Assembly (NCBI GenBank): GCA_013398175.1
Contig: VZRZ01000394.1
Span: 497,309 to 561,308 of the forward strand
Source of the DNA: Climacteris rufus
Taxonomy: Eukaryota > Chordata > Aves > Passeriformes > Climacteridae
DNA length: 64,000 nucleotides
Direction: 5' to 3'
In this document: positions 25,301 to 37,389 of the stretch, in pieces
How positions within the stretch are numbered: the stretch's first letter is position 1
How the letters are laid out: each line of letters begins with the position of its first letter
The notes under the pieces: generated by a model
Seen by the model: the letters and a program-made list of their open reading frames with translations, nothing else
Databases searched by the model: none
What the model was told of the DNA's origin: nothing
Position numbers and translations under genes: made by a program

Positions 25301-26106
25301 CAGTGTTGTAGTTGTGCTAGGAGAAGTCGATGAACTTCTTGGCATAGGGAAGAATTGAGATCATATCCTACAAACTGATTTGTTTCCCCCTGCCATCCTC
25401 AGATTACCAAAATGCAGAAATTAAAAGAGTAGCAGATAAAGAAGTTCAATCCAACCCTCAGGCTTACAGCCTAATGCTTTAAAGGCAAACATGAAAGAGC
25501 AACAAGCAGAAAATCAAATGAAAGTATCTCCCTTTTTATGAACAGTCTTTCCCCAAATTCTTTCCTATTTGCACAGATAAAAGGGATATGCAGGGTGGCA
25601 CAAAGAATCTACGTGTGAGGCATATAAAATTTAATTGAGACCCTGCTCCTACCCTGGATTTAATTTTCAGTGCAATAAAGACAGAGCAAACAAGCATCCA
25701 CCTCCAAACATCACCTAGTTCATATAAAAGGAGATGAGTTCAGCTGTGCCTTATAGAGAGGACTTGCAAGATGAAATGGAATCATTCAACACAGAGCAGT
25801 GCAAAACACTGACATTTTCGACGCAGAAAACTCTTTCACAGATGCAGAGTTCTGAGAAAGTAAATGGCACATTGGGCCTCCTGATTTCATCAGGACATTT
25901 ACACACTTACAGTGGATTTTTGGCCAGACATTTGGCAAAAGGGGAAACTGAGGCCCAGGGTGGTGGCTCTACTTGTGTTAACTCATGCAATGAGTCAGTG
26001 GCAGACCCAGAGCCAGAAGGCAGGAATCCCTGCATCCCAGTTCCACTCTCAGACCACATATTGCCAGAGCCAGGTCCTGCACAAGGCACTCGGAGTGATA
26101 CGTTAC
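19397..26106 (-). other. FRMD4A: FRMD4A intron, 6.7 kb
   Basis: This intron opens with the weak GTAACG donor and ends at CCTTTCCAG. Apart from two abutting perfect hairpins at 23346-23390 I see only unremarkable non-coding sequence. Plus-strand frames such as those at 23695-24114 and 24670-25170 have no recognisable domain. Confidence 0.85.
23346..23390. repeat. Two abutting perfect hairpins
   Basis: TCTCTACTTC, a TCTCT loop and GAAGTAGAGA form a perfect 10-base stem at 23346-23370. With no gap, AAATCACTA, AA and TAGTGATTT form a perfect 9-base stem at 23371-23390. The pair is flanked by GCAG on both sides (23341-23344 and 23391-23394). No protein or RNA family is known to me for it. Confidence 0.85.
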
Positions 26107-26190
26107 CAGTAAGCGAGGGAAGGATGCTCCTTCAGCGCCGGTGTTGGAAGGGCTGGCAGCTTCTTTAATTCATTCCTTACAACTTCATTG
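26107..26190 (-). CDS. FRMD4A: FRMD4A internal exon, FERM F2 lobe (split S118, residues 119-145, split C146)
   Basis: This 84-base exon begins with C, which completes AGC (Ser). It reads NEVVRNELKKLPALPTPALK then EHPSLAY and ends with TG of a split Cys codon. The acceptor is TCTCTTTCAG. The donor is GTAACG, a weak match to consensus because G is missing at +5's usual neighbour positions. The LKKLPALPT...LKEHPSLAYCEDRV pattern is characteristic of FRMD4A F2. Compared with my memory of the mammalian protein, three positions differ here (RNE for RSD, and TPALK for TQALK). An unrelated 144-codon open frame on the plus strand overlaps this exon and is judged a chance frame. Confidence 0.92.
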
Positions 26191-29100
26191 CTGAAAGAGA
26201 GTTCAAAAGGAGGATCAGGCTACAAGAAAACAACCACAATATTTGATATGACTTGACCTAGCTGGCAGGCTGCTACGGCTCTACATCTGTTCCTTCTTAA
26301 CCAAAGGCACTGGGGTTTCCTTTTTCTCCTCTCTTTATTTGTTTTATGGCAGCCCAGTTAACTTTTCCCTCTATTATCAAAATTGGAGAGAAGCTGTCCC
26401 AGATGGTTATGTTGAAGCACTTCCTACCAGTGACTGGACACAAAGGCACCATGTCACGTGTCATTGAGCAGGGTCCCATGGACATGTTCTTATACAGAAA
26501 AAAAAAACCAATAGGAAGAGAAGAGAAAGTCATGCTTTCAGTTGCAATTAAACACTTTTATTAATTGCCTTACAAACTGCTGCAAAAAGCAATGATTTGC
26601 TTTCATAGCATCACAGATGGTTCTTAACCTCTTGCCCAGTGACCTGTCCTTTGCACAACATCTTCACTGATAAGACTCCAGTTTGAATTTTGTCCTGCTA
26701 TACAAAACCCTCCTACACAACCACCTCACTAACATTCTTCTCCCTGCAAGCTCCAGTGGTCACACTGGCCAGCTGGATCAGCAAAACTGCACAGCAGAGA
26801 GCAGGGAGAGCTCATGAAATGGGAGGCAGATTCTCAAAGATGAAATGAAACCGTGGGATTTTCTCCTACAAACCCCAAATGCCTCCCTTCCCACTTTTAA
26901 ACACACATGGAATTGCGTGCACATAAAAAAAAAAAAAGCCTCAAAGGCTTGGGAAGGAAGGCAGTGCTGCTATTAACTTTTAAAATTGTAGAAATACACA
27001 GCCAAGAGGGCCAGACAGGACACTGAGGAGTGCCAAAGAATTCGTGTTTATTGGCTTACTTCTTACTAGCAAGTTTTTCTGCCTTCTTGTGCCCTTCCCT
27101 TTATCCTGCCCAAAAGTGTGGCTGTCCTGGAGCTGCAAAGAGAGATACCTCATCCAGAGCTCCAGATTTCCCAACTCACTGACTTCTCTCATGGGACTTT
27201 TAGACAGGCAGACAGGTAGTCTCGGCCTCTGGCTGTAGACCAGAGATCCTGACATCTGCTAAAGACTCAAGGAGCCCTTGGACATCCCAGATCACCCCGA
27301 GTTCCATTCTTGTCTCTGGGACAGTCGTACGGTGGCTTGTAGAGAAGTGATACTGCTTCAGCTGTAAAAATCTTCCCACAGCATTTCTCCATTTGCACAA
27401 CCCAGCAAGACGCTCTGCCCAAGACTTACGTGGGTTTGTCTTTATTGGAGTCTGCAGGTTAATTGCTAGGTTGGGCCATAGGCTAAACAAACCACTGACA
27501 TAAATCCCGGAGCAGGCATTTTGGGCATGTCTACAGACATTTATTATTTATTATTATGGTAGTTCCTTTACAATCATTTAAGTAGTTTTACAACAGCACC
27601 AAACTTTCAGTCAGGATAAATCTATCAGAGATGCCCAAGTCTCAATTAGGCTCAAATTTTGCAGAGTGAAAACGTGTTGAATAGCACTTACAAGAACTGA
27701 GGCAACTTCTGCCATGTCAAGCACAGAGAAAACCACTCTGTAACACCTTGTATGCCAAGCCAAAGGGCTCTTGACAAAACCCACTCCTGACTAAATCCCA
27801 TGGTCATTCAGCCATCAGAGAGCTCTTCTAAGTGCAAATGCTCAAAAACTATTCAGATTTATTCTTCCATGGCAGGTAAATATCTGCACAAGTCTGAACA
27901 TGAAGCTGCTCTGCTCCATGTTATCTGCTGATCTGACTGCTCTGTTCTGTGACTGACAGCCTAGCAAAAAGTTGTTGCTTTTTAGAGTTTACTGGGTCTG
28001 CCTAGAGTTGTCTCCTCCACAGCATGTGCATACTCAGCCCTTACTGAGGTTTTTGACATTTTGAAGGAAACTGGGAAAAAAGAATAGGACTTGGGACAAT
28101 CAGAGCACAAGCAGCAGTAACTGCCCTCAAGTGAAGATTTTTTGAGGCTGCCTGCTCACAGAAGGAAGTTGAGAGATTTCCAAAACTTTTCTGGGAAAGC
28201 ACAGAGTGAGTTACAAACAGGGACTTTCTGAGCCCAGAAATCTATCAAATAGGGCAAGATTAGTGGTGACTAATGATCCTTGAGAGTCTGGGAAAAACAC
28301 TGAGTCAGTAAGAGCTCCCATAAAAGAAAGAGCTAACACCAGTCAGCTCCATCGTTTCTGTCAGTGAGGCACAAAGCTTGCCTGCACTGTCATAAGGTCT
28401 TTTAAGAATTGTAGAAAAAGACATTCTAAGTGCTGTTGGGTGGAATTAACATTTCTGCTCAGCACCTAGAAAGTATCATAAGGGTAGTGCCTCACAGCCT
28501 CAGAGCACCAAATGTATTTCAGGTAATCACTTCCAGGATCAAAAAGGTATTTCGTTCTGTGGTCCATATATTCACTAAGCCTTCTGGAAAGACTCATGTC
28601 AAGACAAATTAATTTAGACTCCCAAAAGTATGTCAAATCAAAAAAAGGAAAAAAATAATGACTCAGGTTGCATTTGAACTAGTGGCCATGAGGTCACTTT
28701 CCTCTGGATCCTTTTAAAACACTGAACCCCTCAATTTTTAAAATGCTTCCAGCAGGATCACAAGTGGTTTCGTACTTACTGCTTTTCATGGTCTTTCTGT
28801 GATTCTGTGATTCTAGTGAAGTACCCCAGTGTGTTTATTTTATTACTGTATTTAGAAAGTGTTTGTTTAATCTGATCACTTGTGCTGCATTTATTTTATA
28901 GTCGGAAGTGTCCAACCTCCAGGGTGGCTAAATACAGAAGGGTGCTTATGACACAGATGTATTCACATGCAGGGGAAAGCCTTCAAACACACTTTCTCTG
29001 TGTCCCCTAGACCACTTCTTTCCTGCACTATGGTGAAAATGATAATATTTAAAAGACTGAATGACAGCATGAAAACTGAACTGGAAAAGCCATCTGCATG

Positions 29101-32100
29101 GGTTCCTGAAAGCTGGTTAGAAATCCAGAAATAAGGTTGACTGAAGAATGGACCTAGAAAACAGAGGCCTGCCTGGCCACCTCATAAACATTTTGTGCAA
29201 AACAAGTTCTTGCAAACTGGCTGCAATAATTTTGAGCAAGATTACATATGCAGTTGTCTCAGGAACTCTATACATTTTCCAGCATGTGTAATAACAATGA
29301 TCAGTAACAAAACCAAACTGCAGATTAAAGTTACCAACTCTTCTCAGCATGGTAATTCATTCTGTAGAATGAAAGAGGAAATGTAGAGTCTGAGATTCTC
29401 AGATTAGATGGCACCTTTCAAAATACAGTGTTTAGGACCTTCACCACTAGGCTGCAAGAATGCAGCCTGGGTTTTATAACCATTTAATACATTCTAACTG
29501 GTTAAATGTCACTTGGTTACACAGAAAGAAAAGTAAGCCTGAAACTATGTTAGATTACCATCTGCCCAAACGGTGAAATTATTGTGAAATTCTGCCTAAC
29601 AGGAAACTGGCCGTTAGCTTTCCTCCCTTGTTGTTCTTTCATGTGTTGCTGGGAGATACTTGGAGTTCACTGGAAATGTCTCACATTGTTTAACTGGAAG
29701 AAATGTAGCAATGAGGAACTAGCTGCAGCAGTTCAGAATTTTGTTTTTACTCAGAGGTTTTTCTTTCCCCTTCCCAAACTGAGGGACAAATGATCAGTCT
29801 ATGTTGTTTCTTGCTGCTTTGACATACATGCTGTTAAAGAGCTGGATTATGAACATTTAAAACCAAAGGTGGTGGGAGTTTCCCAGAGATTTTGGGACTG
29901 AACTCTAAATCTGTTAAGTTAGGGAAAAAATTTCTCAATTATTTTAACAATATGCTGTATTCCCCCCAAACTAGCCAGGGCAGCCTGATTCATTCCTCTG
30001 TGTAGGCCTAAAGACAGTCACACCTGTAGGATTTGTGTTCATCTTAGGAATTGAAATTTGTCCTGCCCATGCTCTTCCAACCAAGCGCGACTCAGCTCCC
30101 AACTAGAAACAAGATTAGCCCGAGCTAATAACCTTTAGATCTGTCTGCAGGGTACTAGTTTAGGAGATTTATACATGTGATTCTGTGCCTTTGAAGTATA
30201 AATGTTTGCAGCTAATACTGAAAAGCACAGATCCAATCTTAATTGTCTGGTTCAACCTGAAAATCAGCTAAACAGGGACACTTGATTGTCCAAAATTCTA
30301 TGGTATGTCCCAGACTAAAAGTAAACCTAATTAAGTTTTGTCAGCTGAAGCATTTGGGTATTCTCTTTGGTAATGTGAAAACTGCTCTTCTTTAGTGCAG
30401 AGCACTAGGAACTTTTTAAGAAGAACAGCTTTTTATTTTAAACCTCACTTGGCCTTTATCAACTAAGAGACAGACGAGGTCACTCACAGTAAACACTGAG
30501 AAATAAATTTCTTAGTTGATCTAAACAGGTTCAGGAGCTCAGGGTTTCTGATGAGCTTGTTTTTGAAATGAAACACACATTAGAAATGGAAAAGGGCTTG
30601 AAAGAATTGCTCACTACAGGTGATAATACTGATCTGTCAGGACTATTGTGGCATCTTAGTTAAAACAGGTGAGGATGACTTGGACCCCGTGTTCCCCAGG
30701 CTTACCAAAACCTGGGAATCATTGTGATGCCCAAGGTGGCAAGAATCAGTGATAAAAAACTCATGCATGATAATGCCCTACCAAAGGATGTAGAACATGT
30801 TTGAAATGGCACGAGCTGCTTTTGGGGAAAGGAAAGAGGAGTGCTCTGAGAACAGTGATTATCCTGAGATATGGGATGGTTTCCTCAAAAGCAGCAGTGG
30901 GAGCTGCTGTCACTGTAGATGTATCAGTTCACAGAGACAGAAAGCTGACTGCTGGAGTCTGTAAGATTGATTCTGTTTTTTGAGTTCCCACGAGGCCCAA
31001 ATAACAGACTTACAACTGCATTCAGGAGTCCTGAAGCAGCTCCAGATCCTCCACGTGGCTGCAGTGGGGTTTGGAGGTAGCCACACTCTGGCCACCATGG
31101 GCAGGTGCCAACATGCAGCTGGAATTGTCACAGTTTGGCTTTGACTACCCCAGCACTAGAGGTGATCAGCAGTGACTCATAGGAAGGCTCCCATGGGGAA
31201 CAGCAATTCTCCAATCACTACAAATGAAGCAGTGCTTATGCACTTTTCTGGATTGGGGCCAGAGAGGAACTTGTAGTCTCACAGGCTATAAATCTGATGG
31301 TGGCAGTAGACAGGACAGGTGTGGGAAAGCTGCAGTCTGCATTCCAAGCATGCAACCCTTTAGAATTAAATTATTTCTTCAAAAACAAAGCATGAGTTCA
31401 AGAGTTCATCCTTCACGCAACATATGCTGCCATGCACAACATATTATCTTTAAATCTTAGCAGCAAGATGTTCACAACTGCAAAGCTTCTCTGTTTCAAA
31501 GAGTAGCCACTTCTACTTTAAACAGTATTTCAACATCAGCTACTTCAGACACTGATGCTAACTTGATCCCTAGGAGAAGTCAGAACATTTGCCTTCATCT
31601 GCAGTTCCTCTGGCTGACCCAAGCCTTGATCTGCCTGCCAAAGTTTTACATGGCTGATATGATAACCACAAATCTCAGCAGGCAAAATCTTGACCACAAC
31701 AACCTCATGTTAACTTCAGTAGCATCTGGATCTCACCCAGCACATAAACCCGTGTCAGTGCACATTAGAGGGGAGCTGCTGGACAGACATCCCTGCAGAT
31801 GCCAAGTCTCCTAGACCACAGAGGGTCAGGGTAGCATTCTTCTACCTTCCTCCAAGAACAGGCTTCAAACTCCCTTAGTATGGCAGATTGCTTTGTCACC
31901 AAAGTCCATGCATAAATTAAGATTTCTGGCGGTGTCCTCAAGTTGTTATTACGACACCCCTTCTCTGCCTGACTCGAATGTAAGGATTCCCCCTTCCACT
32001 TCAAACCACTGTGATCCACAGGTGAAAAGAACTCAGAGCTGTTTTAATGGGCCTCGTGATGACAGCCACACTGATAGGAAGGCAGCAGTTAACACCATGG

Positions 32101-33703
32101 CTTGAGGTATCTTCAGTGCCCTCAGAGAAGATTCCTCATTTTTTCCGTGGCCTAGAGAAAGTCACTGTGATAAACTCAACCATTTCTTTTATAAGGGACA
32201 TCACACAACTTTTAGCAGGTGGATACTTCACACGAGCTGTTTCCACTTCTGGTCTGGAAACAGATACTCAAAGATAAAATGCTTTCAGTCCTTTTACTTC
32301 AAGCTATCTGATTCCTTCCTGTTCTGTGTTTCGTAGTCTGAATGTCCACTTTCTGAGTGTGTTTTCTTCATGTCCAAGACATTCTGGGAAAGAAATATTG
32401 CTCTTCATAGCACAACCAGTGTTTTTTCACCAGTTTGAATGGCAAAACTGTGCTTGGCCCAACCCTTCTGGACTGAGCACTTTGCAGTGCATTGAAAACC
32501 AGACTGAAAACTCAGAGGCACGTGCACTCCGGTACCCCCTAAATAAACAGTGCTGATAGTGGAGTTATTCCAAATGGGGCAGAACTAAAAAATGAAGCAA
32601 GACTGGGCTTGTGTTTCTGTGGTCAGATACATGTCAGGATTTTGCAAGTTGATCAAAGTTTTGAGAAACAGTAAGGCAGAGCTTAAACTTCCTTTTAGCA
32701 AGGGCTACCTTATGTCATCTCAAATTCCGCGGCGAGCAGGCGATATATCTGCAATGCAGTTCCTTTTCACTGATTTCTCTCAATTTTAGCTGGTCAGAAG
32801 TTCCAGTCCACCAGAAGGTGGAACCTGTCTGTTCTTCACAGACTCCTATCATTACAGTCATCTCTCAGCATATCTCAGTGCTGACAAAACTAAGACAACT
32901 CTTTATGCTCACCTGAAAATTCAACCTCACTGCCCATTCACAACTTGTTTTCTTCCCTGAAACAAACTTTAATGGATATTGTGGTCCTCCAGCTGAAGTC
33001 ACATTCAGGTCAGCAAAAGTAATATATGGAGTATGTGAAATTTTTAGTTCTTCTGAGTTTCACACTAAGAACTTTCATGTTTCTCACATGAGACATCAAC
33101 CAACTATCTGATCTTTGGTTGCTACTAAGGTGTAAATGACAGACACTGACTTGAAGGAAAATTCTTGGGCATTTCATTAACAGTCTTCTGAAACACCAAG
33201 TACAGTCACCTCTTAGAATTTCTTACAGTAAGTCTGAAGATTTGGCTGAAAGGATAGCTGAAGTTCAATAAAATCAATTATCTAATTTGTGACTTTGAGA
33301 ACTCTGTCCAAATGCAAGCTGAAATATCAATTAGTGATGGAATCTTAATGTTGCTTCTGGCAGGGTCTGTGATAGAACAGTGATTTAGAGTAATTTCCTT
33401 AGCAATTTCCTTCCAAAGACTAGTCTATTTCCTGAACTTCATGGGCACATAATGAGATTTGTCAACAACAAAATCACAAACAATGCTGTTTGCGAGGCAT
33501 GCTCTGGTCAAAGGTTGTGTTTGGTGAAGAAATGATGTCAGGAACATGATGTCTATGCTAGCCATGGACACATAATTGCATTGCTAACACAGGCAATCCT
33601 GTTGCTACACAGCTACAACTGAGTCACATGGCTTACACACAAGAATTTTACCAGATTTATTCTCACAGCACACAATGGCAAAAACTTTTTTAAGTTCACC
33701 TAC
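26191..33703 (-). other. FRMD4A: FRMD4A intron, 7.5 kb
   Basis: This intron opens with GTAGGT after the microexon and ends at TCTCTTTCAG. It contains an A-rich tract near 26925, a short AT-rich TTATTATTTATTATTATGG stretch near 27541, and a possible CR1 tail at 28790-28815. No nested gene was seen. Confidence 0.85.
28790..28815 (+). mobile_element. Possible CR1 3' tail remnant
   Basis: GGTCTTTCTGTGATTCTGTG followed by ATTCT resembles the short tandem tail (ATTCTGTG-type units) that ends CR1 elements. The upstream body is too diverged to recognise, so this could also be a chance direct repeat. Confidence 0.35.
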
Positions 33704-33726
33704 CTTGAAAAATCTCCCTTTGCCTC
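33704..33726 (-). CDS. FRMD4A: FRMD4A 23-base microexon, FERM F2 lobe (residues 111-117, split S118)
   Basis: Only 23 bases long, this exon encodes EAKGDFS plus AG, the first two bases of a Ser codon that C in the next exon completes. The acceptor is TTTTACAG and the donor is GTAGGT. The peptide continues ILQ from the exon at 36217-36273 and joins SNEVVRN from the exon at 26107-26190, as in the FRMD4A sequence I recall (QEAKGDFSSNEVV). It is below the size where exon definition normally works well. Skipping it would shift the frame. No open reading frame scan would list it; it is supported by the family alignment and the phase match. Confidence 0.9.
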
Positions 33727-36216
33727 CTGTAAAACAAGGAAGAAAAAGAAAAAATTACAAATAGAAAAAGAGAGAAGAAAACGGCTGTTCAACATTTCCA
33801 TTTGCAAAATTCATTTAGCAGCAATTTCCTGTTGTAATTGATTCCTCATGTATTTTTTGGAACCAGTATCTGATGTCAAGCGCCACGATACATGCAGTTA
33901 GTTGGGCAGATTAACAAACAAAAGGTTTGCCTAATACAGGGCCAGATGATTCCTCATTCTGCTGTGAATACCCAAGATGCTAAAGGAAATAATGCTAATA
34001 AATAAGAAATTTTGGGTCAATGTGGATGCTACATTACTGGAAGATCTCTGAAGTCTCAGTGGCTTTGCAGCCTCTGAGACTGCAACTCCTGTGACTTTTT
34101 TACAAGTATTCTGGCCATTTTCTAGTACCTAGATCACCAAAAAGCTCGCTCACTGTCACTATCAGCTTTCAAGGGGATGCAAGACATAGGTTTCTCTAAC
34201 CCCTTGCTGGGTATTTGGGGAGTATTTAGCTCCCTTACTTGTATATCTAGATACTTATATTAATTACCATCACAGCCTGATGTTAAATGGTTGGGTAACG
34301 TTCCACTACAAGAGTTAGATTAGTACCTGAGTCTTACTGCATACCTGGAGAACCTTCAATATCTGGTGAGTGCCCTCTGCAACAGATTTAGCACGCATTT
34401 TGCATTTTGCATTTTCCATAGACAATACGCCTTTCATATGATTCATGCTAAAGCACCTCATTTGCCACCAGCCACACAGAAAGCACAGTGCAAGAATGTA
34501 ATTTGTGCAATGAGGGAGTTTCCACTGCCAAAAGGACTGGGTTTTGTATTCAGGTCTTTTGTCTTCCCATCCATTCATCTACCCGCAAAACCTGCCAGCC
34601 CACGTCCAGTGGCGTTTCAGTCCTGAGGCTGGGGTAAAGTTCAGAGCTCTGGTGGTACTTTAATTTGTTCTGCTAATAAAACAATTTGAAATAGGGCTGC
34701 AGACTAAATTGCTTGAGTTCTGCAAGAGTCTTTACCATCTTTCCATTTTTCTCTGAGTGAACTGTAGGGCAGACAAGCATTTCTCTGGTTCTTAGGAAGG
34801 AGTCCTCGAGCATGTCATGCTTATAGTTCAACACAGAGCAAAGCCCAAAGGATATGCCCTGGCCTGCATAGGTGTGAGCATAGTGAATTTAAAAGACAGT
34901 TTTATAGGGTATATTCTTCATACTTCAGTGCTTTGACCTAAATGCTGCAGTGAGAAGTAGAATAATATGCAATATGATCACTTTTGTTTTGCTTGGATCC
35001 TGTCACAAACACAGGCTGTAGTAATTTCTGGTTACAGGCAGCAGAGGTGTGGCTTGTTTTGACTGTTTTCATTAAGTTACACATCAAACTACTGCAGGAA
35101 TAAGCATACCGTCCTGTGTTTGTGGTAAGAAACAATGCCAGCAAGAGAGGTTACAGTGACAGCTCTGGATCTGGCTGTACAATTATTAAGCATGAAAGTT
35201 ATTCACTAGGATGAGCAGACAATAGATTTATAACCCCACTGCTGCTACTCACAATGAGCCCATTGTTTGATGTGTATTCCCCCAACAGCCAATATATGAT
35301 TTCTATAATGTGCTGTTAATTGAGTCCCCATCCTGACTCTCTCACTCCATTTTTGTTACATAAAATGATTTTAATGAAGGTTCAAATCCCCACACATTAA
35401 TTGCTTCTTTAACATGGCCAGTGCTCTGGAAGTGCAGTGCACTGTTGTTTATTAATGCAGTCTGATGAGCTGGCTTGTCTGCTCACATGGCTCCTCACAG
35501 CTTCATAGCTGATGGGAAAAAACTTAAAACTATAGACTGCAAGAAAGGGGAACAAGAATCATCTGACAATTATGTCTGATCTGCTCCCACAGTCATGCTT
35601 CTAAAAAGAGAACTTTCACAAAACCCACCTCTGCTGCCCTGGAAAGGTTCCCTTCTGGGAACCAGACATTTACCAAACACTGCTGGTCATTTGCTCTCTG
35701 ACCCTCTTCCCTCCTCCTGAAGAGTGGAATTTTGAAAGACAATATTTTGGAAAGTCTTTAAGCCATTCTGCCCACGTTGGAGAATACAGACAGTTGCATA
35801 TATAGAAGCTTATGGAGCTCATCAGAGGACCAAGTCCCACTGGGAAAACAAATGCAAGTTAAGTCACTGGAGAAGAACTCATTGCATATGGATTTCACCT
35901 AGGAATTTGCATCCATCACTTAGATTTTCACTGGCTGTACGTCATACCCCAGAGTCTTGGATATCTGTGCTGGTGCAAATGTAACACATTTCTGTATGCA
36001 AAATGTTGAGCAGTAGTATTTGCTCCCTGTGTGGAGAGGTCTGGCTTGAGGGCCTTCTGTACCCATTTTGGTAGAAATTATGAAAACTGTGTAAAGACAT
36101 CTTTCTCCTGCCAATGGGGGAACCTCTACACTTCCATACAGCCATTGGGGATTTGATAAAGCAAAATATTAAATGAAACGTGAGGAAGCACGAAGTGAGA
36201 GAAGGTGGGTGCTTAC
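33727..36216 (-). other. FRMD4A: FRMD4A intron, 2.5 kb
   Basis: Bounded by GTAAGC and TTTTACAG. It contains a candidate conserved element at 35220-35460 and otherwise nothing recognised. Confidence 0.88.
35220..35460. promoter_or_regulatory. Candidate conserved non-coding element
   Basis: An unbroken, non-repetitive AT-rich stretch with several ATTA/TAAT cores (GCTGTTAATTGAGTCC, CACATTAATTGCTTC, GTTTATTAATGCAG) and the octamer-like ATTTGCAT-poor but homeodomain-rich texture of developmental enhancers. Conservation was not tested. Confidence 0.3.
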
Positions 36217-36273
36217 CTGCAAGATGTATGCAGCCAGTTCAAACACCACTTCACTGTCAACCTCAATGAGTTC
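36217..36273 (-). CDS. FRMD4A: FRMD4A internal exon, FERM F2 lobe (residues 92-110)
   Basis: This 57-base exon is symmetric in phase 0 and encodes ELIEVDSEVVFELAAYILQ. The acceptor is CTATCAAG, which ends in AAG rather than the commoner CAG, and the donor is GTAAGC. The peptide fits FRMD4A F2; from memory the mammalian protein has Asp for the Glu at position 4 and Ser for the second Ala of AAY. Because the exon is a multiple of three, skipping it would keep the frame but delete an F2 helix. Confidence 0.93.
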
Positions 36274-37367
36274 CTTGATAGGTGAAGAAAACAAGAAAGA
36301 AAAGGAGAGTTGAGTTTGAGGTGCTGTAAGAAGGACATACATCTCTTCCTGACTACTGCATGGCAAAGCATGAGATGCCAGTTTTCTCCCGTGGCGGGGC
36401 TTCAAAGCATTCCCTGTGTTCCTGGAGACCAAAGGGAAGGAGAACCTCCTTACTCAGATATGGAAAAAGCCAAATATTCAGTGTAATTGGTTGGTAAATG
36501 AAGCATAACTGGATGTGGCATGAAGGGATTCCTGGGGAGGAGTGAGGAGAAGGCAGGTGGAAGGAGGACAATCAGGATGAATTTGATTTTCCTGTGTGAT
36601 TTAGTGAAAGGCAAGTCTAGGATATAAATTTTTTCACCCCCAGATGTGACCCATGCTTCAACGGAACACATCCTTGTCTTTGGCTCACAGAAGAAAGGAA
36701 ATGAGAATTTGTCTTCACTGAGATTATGTCAAAGCCTCCCACAGACTCTTCTGGCCCTTGCCTAAGGTAAACTCACAGAAAAAAGAGCCATATTCCCTCT
36801 TGCAGGACTGGAGCTCTGGTTTTAGCCTTTTCATCTCCAAGAGCACTGGGGTTGGGGGTGATTTGAGAATGAAATGTGACAGCAAGTCTTTTGGTAGATC
36901 TTCCTTCCTCCATTCTATAGGATCCTGCCACTGATTAAATCAGTCTTAGAGGGTTTTGCTTGGACACCATGGTGACATGAAGGACACTGATGGTCTCATC
37001 CCATCCTCTGAGAATCCTTCTGCTGTGGCTGAGACAGCAGTTACAAAACCACGGGTCCAGGCGCTGCTTTGTCTGAATGTGTGGGATGCAGACCCAGTAC
37101 CAAAGATGCTTGAGATTGGAGGCATGAGCATTGGTCTTGGAGGCCAAGTGTGCTTTTCCTGACTCTTTGGTCTCTGCTTTTGGGAAGCTAGTGGGCTTTT
37201 ACTGAGATACTGTTTAGCTCTCTATTTTGCAACTGGAATTCCTACACTGACTCCTATGGACATAGCCCAGTAACTGGGTCACTGTTCAGCTCATTCCCAT
37301 TGTGGTTTTTCTACTGTATTTATTTAAGCTGCTGTTTTTAATATTTTACTTCATCTGGCAAGAAATG

Positions 37368-37389
37368 AGTGATCTAAATATAGATCACT
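37368..37389. repeat. Perfect inverted repeat (9-base arms, 4-base loop)
   Basis: AGTGATCTA, AATA and TAGATCACT form a perfect hairpin in the intron. No function is suggested by the context. Confidence 0.85.

Noticed and set aside
25734..26168. 144-codon plus-strand frame over the exon at 26107-26190
   Set aside because: It runs antisense to a secure FRMD4A exon and shows no similarity to any family I know.
34322..34349. Pair of AG/GT motifs on the minus strand that could bound a tiny exon
   Set aside because: Acceptor context has no pyrimidine tract and the secure exons already join in phase without it.
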